Shown here: positions 17,508 to 25,751 of the stretch, in pieces
Numbering within the stretch: position 1 is the stretch's first letter
Layout: every line of letters starts with the position of its first letter
Origin: Mediterraneibacter hominis
GTDB taxonomy: Bacteria > Bacillota > Clostridia > Lachnospirales > Lachnospiraceae
Length of the DNA: 64,000 nt
Direction of reading: 5' to 3'
NCBI RefSeq assembly: GCF_014287475.1
Contig: NZ_JACOPF010000001.1
Span: 1,178,001-1,242,000 of the forward strand
The notes under the pieces: generated by a model
What the model saw: only the letters and a program-made list of their open reading frames with translations
Database searches by the model: none
Told to the model about the DNA's origin: nothing
Made by a program: the position numbers and the translations under genes

Positions 17508-19595
17508 TTAAAGTTTTTCTTCTTCAATCAAATTTTTCATGCTTTTTAAGCTGATTGCCAATGTAGACATATTATGAAGCAATGCGGATGTAGTAGGCTG
17601 AATCAGCCCGCCCACACCTAAAAGTATCAGAGCCGCATTGATACCTATAATGCTGTGATAGTTTGTATGAATCCGTTTCATCAGGCTTCTGCTTAAATAA
17701 CGAAGTGTCACAATCTCATGCAGATCGCTTGCCATAATAGTAATATCTGCTACTTCGCGGGCTATCTCTGCTCCATCGCTGATTGCAATTCCTACATTTG
17801 AAGCAGAAAGAGCCGGTGAATCATTGATGCCGTCTCCTATCATAATCACTTTACGTCCCGCTGCCTTCTCTTTCTCAATAAATCCAGCCTTCTCTTCCGG
17901 CAATACTTCAGAATAATATTCCTCAATCCCAACTTTTCGTGCGATTGCCGCTGCCGTACGCTCACTGTCACCTGTCATCATTACGACATTTTCAATGCCT
18001 GCCTCTCTTAACTCTCTGACAATATCCGCCGCTTCTTCCCGCAGTGGATCCTCAATACAGATAACCGCTGCCAGTTCCTGATCTACAGCCAGATATAAAT
18101 GCGAATACTCTTCTGGCAGCCTGTCAAATTTCTCCCTGTATTCTGGGCGCACCTGACATTTTTCATCATCAAATACAAAATGATAGCTTCCAATGATAAC
18201 CTTCTTCTCTTCTATATAAGAAGAAATTCCATGTGCTACAATATAGTTTACCTTTGAATGCATTTCTTCATGATCCAGCCCCTTCTTCTTCGCCGCATCC
18301 ACAACTGCCTTTGCCATAGAGTGTGGAAAATGTTCTTCCAGGCAAGCTGCGATTCGAAGCAGCTCATCTTCATTTCCCAGCCCGAAGGTAACAACCTCTT
18401 TCACAGTAGGCGTCGCCTTCGTAAGTGTGCCTGTCTTATCAAATACAATCGTCTTCGCCTCTGCAACTGCTTCCAGGTATTTTCCTCCTTTTACAGTTAT
18501 CTTGTATTGTCCTGCCTCTCTTATGGCAGAAAGTACGGAAATTGGCATAGCCAGCTTTAATGCACATGAAAAATCGACCATTAAGACAGCAAGCGCCTTC
18601 ATCGTATTGCGTGTCACAAGCCAGGTAAGCACAGTACCTGCCAAGGTATACGGCACAAGCCTGTCTGCCAAATGCTCTGCCTTACTTTCGACGGAGGACT
18701 TCAGCTTCTCGGAATCTTCAATCATAGCGACAATTTTTTCGAAACGGGTTGCTCCCATAACCGCCTTTACTTTGATCTCCAGTTCCCCTTCCTCCAGTAC
18801 TGTTCCTGCATATACATATTTATATTTCTGCTTTCTCACCGGCTGCGCTTCTCCTGTCAGGGACGCTTGGTTTACCATCGCTTCACCGGCTGCCACCTCT
18901 CCGTCAAAAGGAATCACATTTCCCATATGCACGACAACTACGTCGCCCGGTTCAATTTCAGAAGCATCCACAAGCACTTCTTGTTCTTCTCTTTTCAGCC
19001 ATACCTTCTTTACATCCAAAGACATACTGCGCGCCAAGTCACCCACTGACTTCTTATGCGTCCATTCCTCCAGAATCTCTCCAATTCCCAGAAGAAACAT
19101 AACAGAACCCGCCGTCTTAACATCTCCCCGAAAAATAGAGACTCCAATTGCGGTCGCGTCCAGCACAGGAACTTCAATTTTTCCTTTTGCCAGGCACCGT
19201 ACCCCTTTCCAGATATACTTTACAGACTTCAATGCAATATATGCTGCCCGCACCGGATATGGAAGAAACGCGTTTCTTCCGTAGTGCAGAAGGGCTTTTA
19301 AAATCAGCTTTTCCTGATATTTTGCATTTAACTCTCTGCCAGAGCTTTCCAAAACATTTGCCGGAACCTGTATATCCTCATACCGAAATGTTTTCAGCGC
19401 CTGTATGATTTTTTGGCGATCCTCTGTATAAGAAACTGTCGCATCCGCTGTGCGCTCATATACCTTTGCTTCTGTAACATTAGACAGACCGTTAAGAAAA
19501 TACAGCAATATATCTGCTTCCTCATAGGACATTCGCTCCTGTACAAAATGTATGCGGAGACGTCCTTTTATTTCATGCTTAATAATAAATTTCAC
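17508..19595 (-). CDS. Heavy-metal translocating P-type ATPase
   Basis: This 695-residue membrane pump has an N-terminal HMA-like fold without the CxxC motif (KHEIKGRLRIHF). The actuator motif is LTGEAQP, the phosphorylation site is VFDKTGTLTKATP (about residue 390), and the hinge motif is MIGDGINDSPAL. The intramembrane metal site normally reads CPC; here it reads FSCALKLAMP (about residue 345). The transported ion is therefore unclear, and Cu(I) of the CopA kind is less likely. It follows a DUF6110-like gene and a 26-aa peptide gene in one operon. The promoter has an operator-like inverted repeat, suggesting metal-responsive control. Iron, manganese or zinc export are possible roles. Confidence 0.9.
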   Translation of the reverse strand: MKFIIKHEIKGRLRIHFVQERMSYEEADILLYFLNGLSNVTEAKVYERTADATVSYTEDRQKIIQALKTFRYEDIQVPANVLESSGRELNAKYQEKLILKALLHYGRNAFLPYPVRAAYIALKSVKYIWKGVRCLAKGKIEVPVLDATAIGVSIFRGDVKTAGSVMFLLGIGEILEEWTHKKSVGDLARSMSLDVKKVWLKREEQEVLVDASEIEPGDVVVVHMGNVIPFDGEVAAGEAMVNQASLTGEAQPVRKQKYKYVYAGTVLEEGELEIKVKAVMGATRFEKIVAMIEDSEKLKSSVESKAEHLADRLVPYTLAGTVLTWLVTRNTMKALAVLMVDFSCALKLAMPISVLSAIREAGQYKITVKGGKYLEAVAEAKTIVFDKTGTLTKATPTVKEVVTFGLGNEDELLRIAACLEEHFPHSMAKAVVDAAKKKGLDHEEMHSKVNYIVAHGISSYIEEKKVIIGSYHFVFDDEKCQVRPEYREKFDRLPEEYSHLYLAVDQELAAVICIEDPLREEAADIVRELREAGIENVVMMTGDSERTAAAIARKVGIEEYYSEVLPEEKAGFIEKEKAAGRKVIMIGDGINDSPALSASNVGIAISDGAEIAREVADITIMASDLHEIVTLRYLSRSLMKRIHTNYHSIIGINAALILLGVGGLIQPTTSALLHNMSTLAISLKSMKNLIEEEKL

Positions 19596-19653
19596 GCTGT
19601 TACCTCCAAAGTGATTCCCCCGCAGGCAGCTGCGGGGGAATAATCCTTACATT

Positions 19654-19941
19654 CTATTCTTCTGTAGCTGTCTGCTCCTTGGCATCTTCTTCTACACAAG
19701 CGGCTTCCTTCGCCGCCCTCTCTTCGTTCATCTGCTGTGCCTCTGCAAGAATGTCCTCTGCATTTTCCTGTACAGTCGTCGCTGTTTTCATAATGCAGTC
19801 CTTTGCGCGAAGTGCGGCCGCTGTACAACTCGTATAGACCTTCTTCGCATCCTTGCTTGACAAAAGCTTTACTCCTGCTGTCCCAAACAATACTCCACCT
19901 GCAAAAATACCTAACTTTTTCAATTTAAAAATATCCCACAT
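19654..19941 (-). CDS. DUF6110-like small protein beside the P-type ATPase
   Basis: This 95-residue protein has an N-terminal hydrophobic segment (residues 8-24, KLGIFAGGVLFGTAGVKLL) followed by an amphipathic, alanine-rich stretch and an acidic tail rich in Glu and Ala. It resembles DUF6110 proteins, which in Lachnospiraceae commonly sit next to this type of metal ATPase (from memory, not searched). Function is unknown; membrane attachment and regulation or assembly of the pump are reasonable guesses. Confidence 0.75.
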   Translation of the reverse strand: MWDIFKLKKLGIFAGGVLFGTAGVKLLSSKDAKKVYTSCTAAALRAKDCIMKTATTVQENAEDILAEAQQMNEERAAKEAACVEEDAKEQTATEE

Positions 19942-20010
19942 AATTAAAACCTCCTGTTAATATATGTAATTTTTCTGTGTCTGTGTATACCCCTGCTTAT
20001 TATCGGGATA

Positions 20011-20091
20011 TTATTTGTGCTTGTATCCTGTGTAGAATACCATGAGAAAGCAAAAGACTGACGCCCATGCCCAGAATCTGTGCTGCTTCAT
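20011..20091 (-). CDS. 26-aa membrane peptide, first gene of the metal ATPase operon
   Basis: A 27-codon frame with an excellent ribosome binding site (AAGGGAG, eight bases before ATG) encodes a peptide starting MKQHRFWAWASVFCFLMV and ending YTGYKHK. It is one hydrophobic helix between basic ends. It is similar to very short proteins I recall as DUF6219 in gut Clostridia, not verified. It lies between the operator-promoter at 20148-20179 and the DUF6110-like gene, so it is probably co-transcribed with the ATPase. The role is unknown; it may be a small regulatory subunit of the pump. Confidence 0.65.
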   Translation of the reverse strand: MKQHRFWAWASVFCFLMVFYTGYKHK

Positions 20092-20147
20092 TTTCACCAC
20101 TCCCTTTACACATTAAAACATTTGTGAAACATTCTTTACAGTGACCT

Positions 20148-20179
20148 ATCATAGCAATTGACCTTCCGGCTAGTCAATT
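20148..20179 (-). promoter_or_regulatory. Promoter with inverted-repeat operator for the metal ATPase operon
   Basis: Minus strand -35 TTGACT (20172-20177), 18-bp spacer and -10 TATGAT (20148-20153) with TGC ahead of it. AATTGAC and GTCAATT (20156-20179) form a 7-bp inverted repeat across the -35 and spacer. Just upstream are GATAAAATTTATC, similar to half of a Fur box, and TAGTGTTAG, which also occurs next to the feo operator. Confidence 0.55.
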
Positions 20180-20249
20180 CTAACACTATTTTTCGATAAA
20201 TTTTATCATTAATCTCCATATTTTTACATATCCTTTTTCTGTTTCTCAC

Positions 20250-21932
20250 TTATGAAATCCTTCCATTATCCATCTCAAATACTCTGTCTGCCAGATTCAT
20301 TGTAGATTTTCTGTGGGAAACTAAGAGGACGGTTTTATTCTTTCTTGCTTCCTCCAGAGATTTTAATATTACGCCTTCATTGAGAGAATCCAGATTACTC
20401 GTAGGCTCATCGAGCAGAAGGAAGGGCGCATTATGCAAAAATGCCCTGGCTATTCCGATTCTCTGCCTTTCCCCTCCAGAAAGTGTATCCCCTAACTCTC
20501 CGACTTCTGTGTCATACCCTTTGGGAAGCGTCATAATAAACTCATGGATAGAAGCCTTTTTCGCTGCTTCTATGATCTCTTTCCTTGATGCTCCTGGTTT
20601 TCCAATCTCAATATTATTGGCAATCGAATCATGGAAAAGGTGTGTTTCCTGCGTCACATAGCTCTCTGTATCCCGAAGATACGTCGTAGGGATCTTTCTT
20701 ACATCTCTTCCCGATATTTTAATCTCTCCTTTTTTGACATCCCAGAACCGCATCAGAAGCTTTAGCAAAGTAGATTTTCCTGAACCGCTTGCCCCATGAA
20801 TTCCAATAATTTCCCCTGGCTTTACAGAGAAATTATAATCCTTTAGAATCCATTCGTCCTCATAGGCAAAATCTACATGCTCTGCTTTTGCTCCTGTAAA
20901 AGGTACTTTTAATCCCGCCTGCCTGTCTTTTTCATCTGGAACCTCCTCCACTTCTGGATTTTCCTCCAGAATAGAAAGTACACGCTCTCCGCTTGCCAAC
21001 GTCTGATTTAGATTATTGGACAAACTGGAAAGAGCCACAACCGGACCAAAAGACCCCATCATTGCCAGAGTACAAATCAACACCCCGTCAAATTTCATAC
21101 TTCCTGCATTATAAAGAAACAACGTCAGGAAAAACATCCCAAAGGAAAACAACAAAATCACCAAATTAGTAAAGGATCTCTGCGTCCCTTCCATTTTGCT
21201 TAATTTTCCCTGCATTTGCGCCAGTTTTAACGATCTCCTGGTTATCTCCTCTTTTTGATTCTTTCCTTGTCCATACTGGATCGTCTCATCCAGCCCACGC
21301 AGGGAATCCAGAACAAAGCTATTCAGTTTTCCAAATTCTGAACGAAATTCCATTCCTTTCTCTCCGCCCCGTCTTCCATTCCAAAACGGAATCAAGCCTC
21401 CTACGATAACATATGCAATAAATGCAAGTCCAGCGGCAATAAGACTTTGCCGTCCAATAAACAGAAGCATAACCAGGGAAGTCAAAACAGCGATCACAAT
21501 TGGAGAGATCGTATGCGCATAAAACACTTCCAAAAGTTCTATATCCGTTGTAATTATTGAAATCAAGTTCCCTCTGTCTCTTCCTTCTAGTTTTGCCGGA
21601 CAGAGCTTTCGAAGTGCAGCAAACACCTTATGGCGAATGATAGCGAGCAGTTTAAAAGCAATAAAATGATTGCAGTACTGCTCCGCATAGTGAAGAAGTC
21701 CCCTTAAGATTGCAGCAACCGCCATCAGAATGAAAATATGCCTGACATTCTGCCCTGCATACACTCCTTCAAGCACTGCCTTTCCTGCCAGTATGGTGAG
21801 AAATATCGCACAGAGATAGCCTAAAGTCCCAAGGAGAACTGCCGCAGTCATAATATGAAGAAGCGGTTTTACAAGCCCAATTAAGTCCAGCATGATTTTC
21901 ATCCCGCTTCTTCTTTTTCTTTCCTTCTTCAT
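20250..21932 (-). CDS. ABC exporter half-transporter, CydC-like
   Basis: This 560-residue fusion has a six-helix membrane domain (residues 1-310) and an ATPase domain. Walker A is GASGSGKSTLL (about 370), the signature is LSGGERQR and Walker B is FLLLDEPTSNLDS. Its ATG overlaps the stop of the upstream CydD-like gene by four bases, so the two very likely form a heterodimer. CydDC exports cysteine and glutathione and supports cytochrome bd assembly, but no cydAB genes are here. In Clostridia such pairs may serve other substrates, so the name is provisional. Confidence 0.85.
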   Translation of the reverse strand: MKKERKRRSGMKIMLDLIGLVKPLLHIMTAAVLLGTLGYLCAIFLTILAGKAVLEGVYAGQNVRHIFILMAVAAILRGLLHYAEQYCNHFIAFKLLAIIRHKVFAALRKLCPAKLEGRDRGNLISIITTDIELLEVFYAHTISPIVIAVLTSLVMLLFIGRQSLIAAGLAFIAYVIVGGLIPFWNGRRGGEKGMEFRSEFGKLNSFVLDSLRGLDETIQYGQGKNQKEEITRRSLKLAQMQGKLSKMEGTQRSFTNLVILLFSFGMFFLTLFLYNAGSMKFDGVLICTLAMMGSFGPVVALSSLSNNLNQTLASGERVLSILEENPEVEEVPDEKDRQAGLKVPFTGAKAEHVDFAYEDEWILKDYNFSVKPGEIIGIHGASGSGKSTLLKLLMRFWDVKKGEIKISGRDVRKIPTTYLRDTESYVTQETHLFHDSIANNIEIGKPGASRKEIIEAAKKASIHEFIMTLPKGYDTEVGELGDTLSGGERQRIGIARAFLHNAPFLLLDEPTSNLDSLNEGVILKSLEEARKNKTVLLVSHRKSTMNLADRVFEMDNGRIS

Positions 21933-23665
21933 GCCTGCACCTCCTTTTTATATTCCTCTAGTTTTCTCTGGTTTTCATAAAGTTTTGCAAAGATCCCCTG
22001 TTTTTCCATTAACTCCTGGAAAGTTCCACTCTCTGCTATTTTTCCACCAGAAAGCATATAGATACGGTCTGATCCTGTCACATTATAAAGTCTGTGCGAT
22101 ATTAGAAGTACAGTCTTTGTCTTTGCCAGTTCATGGATCACATTCATAATCATGTCTTCACTTTCCGCATCGATGTTTGAGGTTGCTTCATCAAATATAT
22201 AAACAGGGGTATCCTTCAGAAGCGCTCTGGCTATCGAAAGCCTCTGCCTTTGTCCACCGGAGAGATTTGCCGCCCGTTCCTGCAATGGCGTATCAAGCCC
22301 CTGTCTGGTATTTAAGAATTCTAAAAGATTCACCTTTCTTAAAGCCTCTTCCATTTCCTCCTTCGAAGCATCTGCTTTTGCCATTTTTAAATTCTCTGCC
22401 ACAGTGCCTTTAAACAGATGGCTGTTATGGCGCACCAAAGTAACTCTGCTTAAAAGAGACGCTTCCTTCACAGAAGCCAATTCCTTTCCGCCGATTTTTA
22501 TTTTTCCTGCAAATCCTTTATTTTTTCCGGTAATAAGCCCTGCTATCGTACTCTTTCCACATCCAGATTCTCCTGCAAGTGATATAAAGGAACCTGCCGG
22601 AATTGTAAGTGTAATATCTTTTAGCAGGTCTGTTCCTTCCTCATAGGAAAAATAAACTTCTTCCAATTCTATTCCAAGCTCTTTATCCTCCAGCTCTTCT
22701 GTTCCTTCCGCCGGCTCCTCCATATCCAAAATCCGAAAAATTTTATCACTTGCCGCCATTCCATTCATTGCAATATGGAAGAAAGAGCCGAGAAGCCGCA
22801 GAGGAATAAAAAATTCGGATGCTAAAAGAATGACGCACAGTGTTCCTGACAAGTCCAGCTTTCCATGGAGAAATTCCCATACTGCTGTAATCATTCCTAC
22901 GGCTGCTCCTCCATATGCCACAATATCCATCACGCTTGTAGAGTTTAGCTGCATAGTAAGTACTTTCATCGTAATCTTGCGGAACCGCTGCGCCTCCACA
23001 TCCATCTCTTCCGCTTTCCTTTTATCCGCCTGGTAGATTTTCAGTGTTGTCAATCCCTGCAGGTTCTCAAGAAAACTATCTCCCAGCCCAGTATAGATTC
23101 CCCAGTACTTATGCAGCAGTTTTTGGGCAAATTTCTGTACTGCTACAATAGAAACCGGAATCAAAGGCACACATACTAAAAGTACTGCACTACTTTTCAA
23201 ACTGACAGGGGCTAATACTACAAACAGTGTAACCGGTGCCAAAAGGCTGTAAAATAATTGCGGCAAATATTTTCCGAAATATGTTTCTAACTGTTCTACT
23301 CCCTCTGTGCTTACCTGCACGATTTCAGAGGTGGGCACCTTTTCTTTATAAGAAACACCCAGTTTCAAAAGCTTTTCATAAATTTTTTCCCGCAGAATCC
23401 GTTTTACATCTGCGCTTGCCTGATAGGAAGCCTTCGCCGCCATTTTCTCACATACAAACCGTATAACTATAACTACCGCCAAAATAAGCACTGTATTCCT
23501 GATGTTCTCCGCCTTTATGCTCTCACGCAAAGCGCGTTCTGCCATACTTGCAATCGTAAATACTGCGGCAATCTGGGAAAACAGTGCAATCCACTGCCAG
23601 ATGACATTATATATAATATACTTTTTCGCATGGGACAATAATCCCACCAGTCTTTTCTTAATCAT
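21929..23665 (-). CDS. ABC exporter half-transporter, CydD-like
   Basis: This 578-residue partner of the gene above has an N-terminal transmembrane domain (about residues 15-290) and an ATPase with Walker A GESGCGKSTIAG, signature LSGGQRQR and Walker B VYIFDEATSNID. The order D then C with overlapping ends is the usual cydDC arrangement. It is the third gene of an operon that begins with a DUF454 protein and a Cys-rich nitrous-oxide-stimulated-promoter family protein. That linkage hints at a redox, thiol or haem-related job, which is inference. Confidence 0.85.
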   Translation of the reverse strand: MIKKRLVGLLSHAKKYIIYNVIWQWIALFSQIAAVFTIASMAERALRESIKAENIRNTVLILAVVIVIRFVCEKMAAKASYQASADVKRILREKIYEKLLKLGVSYKEKVPTSEIVQVSTEGVEQLETYFGKYLPQLFYSLLAPVTLFVVLAPVSLKSSAVLLVCVPLIPVSIVAVQKFAQKLLHKYWGIYTGLGDSFLENLQGLTTLKIYQADKRKAEEMDVEAQRFRKITMKVLTMQLNSTSVMDIVAYGGAAVGMITAVWEFLHGKLDLSGTLCVILLASEFFIPLRLLGSFFHIAMNGMAASDKIFRILDMEEPAEGTEELEDKELGIELEEVYFSYEEGTDLLKDITLTIPAGSFISLAGESGCGKSTIAGLITGKNKGFAGKIKIGGKELASVKEASLLSRVTLVRHNSHLFKGTVAENLKMAKADASKEEMEEALRKVNLLEFLNTRQGLDTPLQERAANLSGGQRQRLSIARALLKDTPVYIFDEATSNIDAESEDMIMNVIHELAKTKTVLLISHRLYNVTGSDRIYMLSGGKIAESGTFQELMEKQGIFAKLYENQRKLEEYKKEVQA

Positions 23666-23674
23666 ATCCTTCTT

Positions 23675-24028
23675 TTACATTCCTTTTCTGCTGTTCTTTT
23701 TCTTCTCTGCCAAAGTCACCTTCACATGCTTCAAAGCCATTACCGGATGCACAAATAACATCCGCGGCCCTGCATACCGCATAACTGCCTTTACTCTCTG
23801 CTGCATCTGTGTAGAATAGCAATGTACCTTGCATGCACTGCAGAAGGTTTTTATCTCCATAAACGGGCACTTCTGCGTTCTTGTCACCGCATACTCACGA
23901 AGTGCCTGACAGTCCTCGCAAAGTTTCTCCTTCGTGCCATGGTTTCCTCTACAGTAGATTCGTATCATGCAGTCCAGCATTTCAATTTCCTGCCTGCGCT
24001 TTTTTTCAATCCTATTATTTTTGTCCAT
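23675..24028 (-). CDS. Nitrous oxide-stimulated promoter family protein
   Basis: This 117-residue Cys-rich protein matches the small family named for a nitrous-oxide-stimulated promoter (PF11756 by memory). Cysteines are arranged as MIRIYCRGNHG, LCEDCQALREYA, TQKCPFM and CSACKVHCY, ending with a basic MRYAGPRMLFVHPV segment. Spacing suggests metal or cluster binding; the function is not known. It lies ten bases before the CydD-like gene and 16 bases after the DUF454 gene. Confidence 0.85.
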   Translation of the reverse strand: MDKNNRIEKKRRQEIEMLDCMIRIYCRGNHGTKEKLCEDCQALREYAVTRTQKCPFMEIKTFCSACKVHCYSTQMQQRVKAVMRYAGPRMLFVHPVMALKHVKVTLAEKKKNSRKGM

Positions 24029-24043
24029 TTTTGCACCTGCCTG

Positions 24044-24451
24044 TTATTCTGCCATTTCCAGCTTCTTTTCCTCTGTCTTAGCTGTACGAATTTTAAATGT
24101 AAAATAATAAATATGAAAAAGGGCGACTAAAAAAATGATTCCCTTAACATACCATATCGGAACAACTAAAAAGCTGATTAAAAAAATCAGACATAGTGTA
24201 TACAATGTCTTTCTTTTTGCGTTCTTCGACATTTCTTTCTTGTGTACAGCCGGCTCCACATACTTTTTATACAGCCCTGTCTGTAAAAACCATGTATGAA
24301 ACTTTTTAGAGCCTTTTGCGAAACAAATCGTTGCCAACACTAAAAATGGAGTTGCCGGCAGCACAGGAAGAACAATTCCAACTGTCCCAAGTCCGACAAA
24401 GAAAAATCCCAATCCAATAAAAAATCCATTTACTATTTTTTTCATAGCCAC
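24044..24451 (-). CDS. YbaN/DUF454 family inner-membrane protein
   Basis: This 135-residue protein has two to four hydrophobic helices and the family signature GLGTVGIVLPVLPATPFLVLAT, followed by CFAKGSKKFHTWFL. Function is unknown, although YbaN-like genes often sit near redox or haem-uptake genes. It is the first gene of the operon leading into the CydDC-like exporter. It follows the fur terminator, so it probably has its own promoter in the 24452-24488 region, though none is obvious. Confidence 0.85.
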   Translation of the reverse strand: MAMKKIVNGFFIGLGFFFVGLGTVGIVLPVLPATPFLVLATICFAKGSKKFHTWFLQTGLYKKYVEPAVHKKEMSKNAKRKTLYTLCLIFLISFLVVPIWYVKGIIFLVALFHIYYFTFKIRTAKTEEKKLEMAE

Positions 24452-24488
24452 CTCTTTTTCTTCTTTCTAATGCCAATTGACTTTTACA

Positions 24489-24534
24489 GACAAAAAGCGC
24501 TTATCGGGAATACTCTCAGTAAGCGCTTTTTGTC
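24489..24534. terminator. Perfect 15-bp terminator after fur
   Basis: GACAAAAAGCGCTTA and TAAGCGCTTTTTGTC pair perfectly around a 16-nt loop. It overlaps the fur stop codon and ends the feo operon. Confidence 0.85.
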
Positions 24535-24952
24535 AACATTTCAACTTTTCATTTTCAGAATGAACCTTAATAGATGTCACTTTCTGATCTTTCACATATC
24601 CACACCGCTTCAGTCCCTCCTGAATCACCTTATTTAGACTGCCCGACGACAACTGAAAACTTGTTTCATCATCCAATACGATCTTACAGGCATGTTCAAA
24701 ATTACAGTTCTCAGAACAATTCACTTTATACATATTCTTTCTGCTGATTGCCCCGACCTCTTCAAGGGCGTTTATCATTCGATAGACAGTCGCAACGCCA
24801 ATACGCTCATCCATTTTAGACGCTTTATAATATATTTCCTTGCAGCTGGAACACTCATTTTCCAGAATAATATCGATTAACATGAGACGCTGCTTTGTAA
24901 TCCTGCATCCGTTTTCCTTCAGCCGTTCAATGATTTGTTCTTTCTTGCTCAT
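24533..24952 (-). CDS. Fur family transcriptional regulator
   Basis: This 139-residue metalloregulator has an N-terminal winged helix (GCRITKQRLMLIDIIL; recognition helix VATVYRMINALEEVG) and a C-terminal dimerisation part. The usual HHxHxxC site is replaced by ENCNFEHACKIV and the C-terminal CxxC pair is absent. Iron, zinc or peroxide sensing therefore cannot be told apart. It is the last gene of the feo operon, which makes iron control likely. GGAGG lies five bases before the ATG. A partial Fur-box-like sequence (GATAAT..ATTTTATC) is present upstream of feoA. Confidence 0.85.
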   Translation of the reverse strand: MSKKEQIIERLKENGCRITKQRLMLIDIILENECSSCKEIYYKASKMDERIGVATVYRMINALEEVGAISRKNMYKVNCSENCNFEHACKIVLDDETSFQLSSGSLNKVIQEGLKRCGYVKDQKVTSIKVHSENEKLKC

Positions 24953-24981
24953 GGTAACCTCCGTCCCACCTCTGTCAGCCG

Positions 24982-25344
24982 TTACGATATACTTATTACA
25001 TTAAATCCAGCGTCCTCGACAGCATGCTTTAAATCCATCTCGCTTACCTCACGATCATAAGATACAACTGCACTGCCGTCATTTAAGCTTACCTTCGCCG
25101 ATGCTCCTTCGACGTTATTAATCGCTTTCGTCACACTGTTTACACAATTCTCACAGTGCATACCGGATATTTTAATCGTTTTTCTGCCTATTACAGGTCC
25201 GTCCAGAGTTTTTTCTTTTGCTTTTTTCCCAGAACCGGTTCCTCCTGTACAACAGGGACCTTCTCCCTTAAAATGCATAATTGAGCCCTTGAACGCAAAC
25301 CCAAGTAAAATAATTACAATTATTACTACAATTATATCTGCCAT
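24982..25344 (-). CDS. Membrane-anchored HMA (metal-binding) protein
   Basis: This 120-residue protein has one N-terminal helix (DIIVVIIVIILLGFAFKGSI), a Gly/Lys-rich linker with a CC pair (GPCCTGGTGSGKKAK) and a complete heavy-metal-associated domain. The metal motif is GMHCENCVNS. Such domains carry Cu(I) or related ions. In the feo operon it may shuttle metal near FeoB or deliver it to a pump. Start supported by AGAGGG six bases upstream. It is preceded by the 45-aa gene and followed by fur. Confidence 0.85.
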   Translation of the reverse strand: MADIIVVIIVIILLGFAFKGSIMHFKGEGPCCTGGTGSGKKAKEKTLDGPVIGRKTIKISGMHCENCVNSVTKAINNVEGASAKVSLNDGSAVVSYDREVSEMDLKHAVEDAGFNVISIS

Positions 25345-25355
25345 TGCAATCCCTC

Positions 25356-25493
25356 TTATTTTTTTTCATCATTTTTTCTACGGTTATGGCGTTTCTTAAG
25401 CCAAAGATACCCTTGATATATAGAGGCACCCACAATATAAATCAGAAGGAAAGCTCCAAAAGCGTAGAACATGGAACCTGTTGAATCTCCCAT
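25356..25493 (-). CDS. 45-aa single-helix protein in the feo operon
   Basis: A 46-codon frame fills the space between the FeoB-associated peptide gene and the HMA gene. Its ATG lies one base after the upstream TGA, which is typical translational coupling, with AAAGGCGG nine bases before. The peptide has an N-terminal Gly/Ser stretch, one helix (FYAFGAFLLIYIVGASIYQG) and a very basic tail (LKKRHNRRKNDEKK). I do not recognise a family. The layout suggests a membrane peptide with a cytoplasmic positive tail, perhaps a FeoC-like or assembly partner of FeoB (inference). Confidence 0.7.
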   Translation of the reverse strand: MGDSTGSMFYAFGAFLLIYIVGASIYQGYLWLKKRHNRRKNDEKK

Positions 25494-25494
25494 A

Positions 25495-25683
25495 TCACAG
25501 CCGCCTTTCCTTTGAATCTGTCATTTTCTTGGAATGCCCGCCGCAGCCCGCACATTGTCCGCAATTGCCGCTACAACCCGCACATCCTATGTGCTTTCCT
25601 GCCTTTATATTTTTATATCCCCTGTATATCAGGAAAATACAATAAGCAACTATGAGTGTCAAAATCACAATATTTGCGATCAT
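25495..25683 (-). CDS. FeoB-associated Cys-rich membrane protein
   Basis: This 62-residue peptide has one N-terminal helix (IVILTLIVAYCIFLIYRGY) and a cluster of cysteines in short CxxC steps (GCAGCSGNCGQCAGCGG). It matches the FeoB-associated Cys-rich family seen in Firmicutes, proposed to help FeoB handle ferrous iron or an Fe-S cluster. It follows feoB by 68 bases. Confidence 0.88.
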   Translation of the reverse strand: MIANIVILTLIVAYCIFLIYRGYKNIKAGKHIGCAGCSGNCGQCAGCGGHSKKMTDSKERRL

Positions 25684-25751
25684 ACTCTACACCTTCCTTT
25701 AAAGGGAAAGCCGGACACTTTTCTGTATCCAGCTTTCCCCGAAACTCTGTT

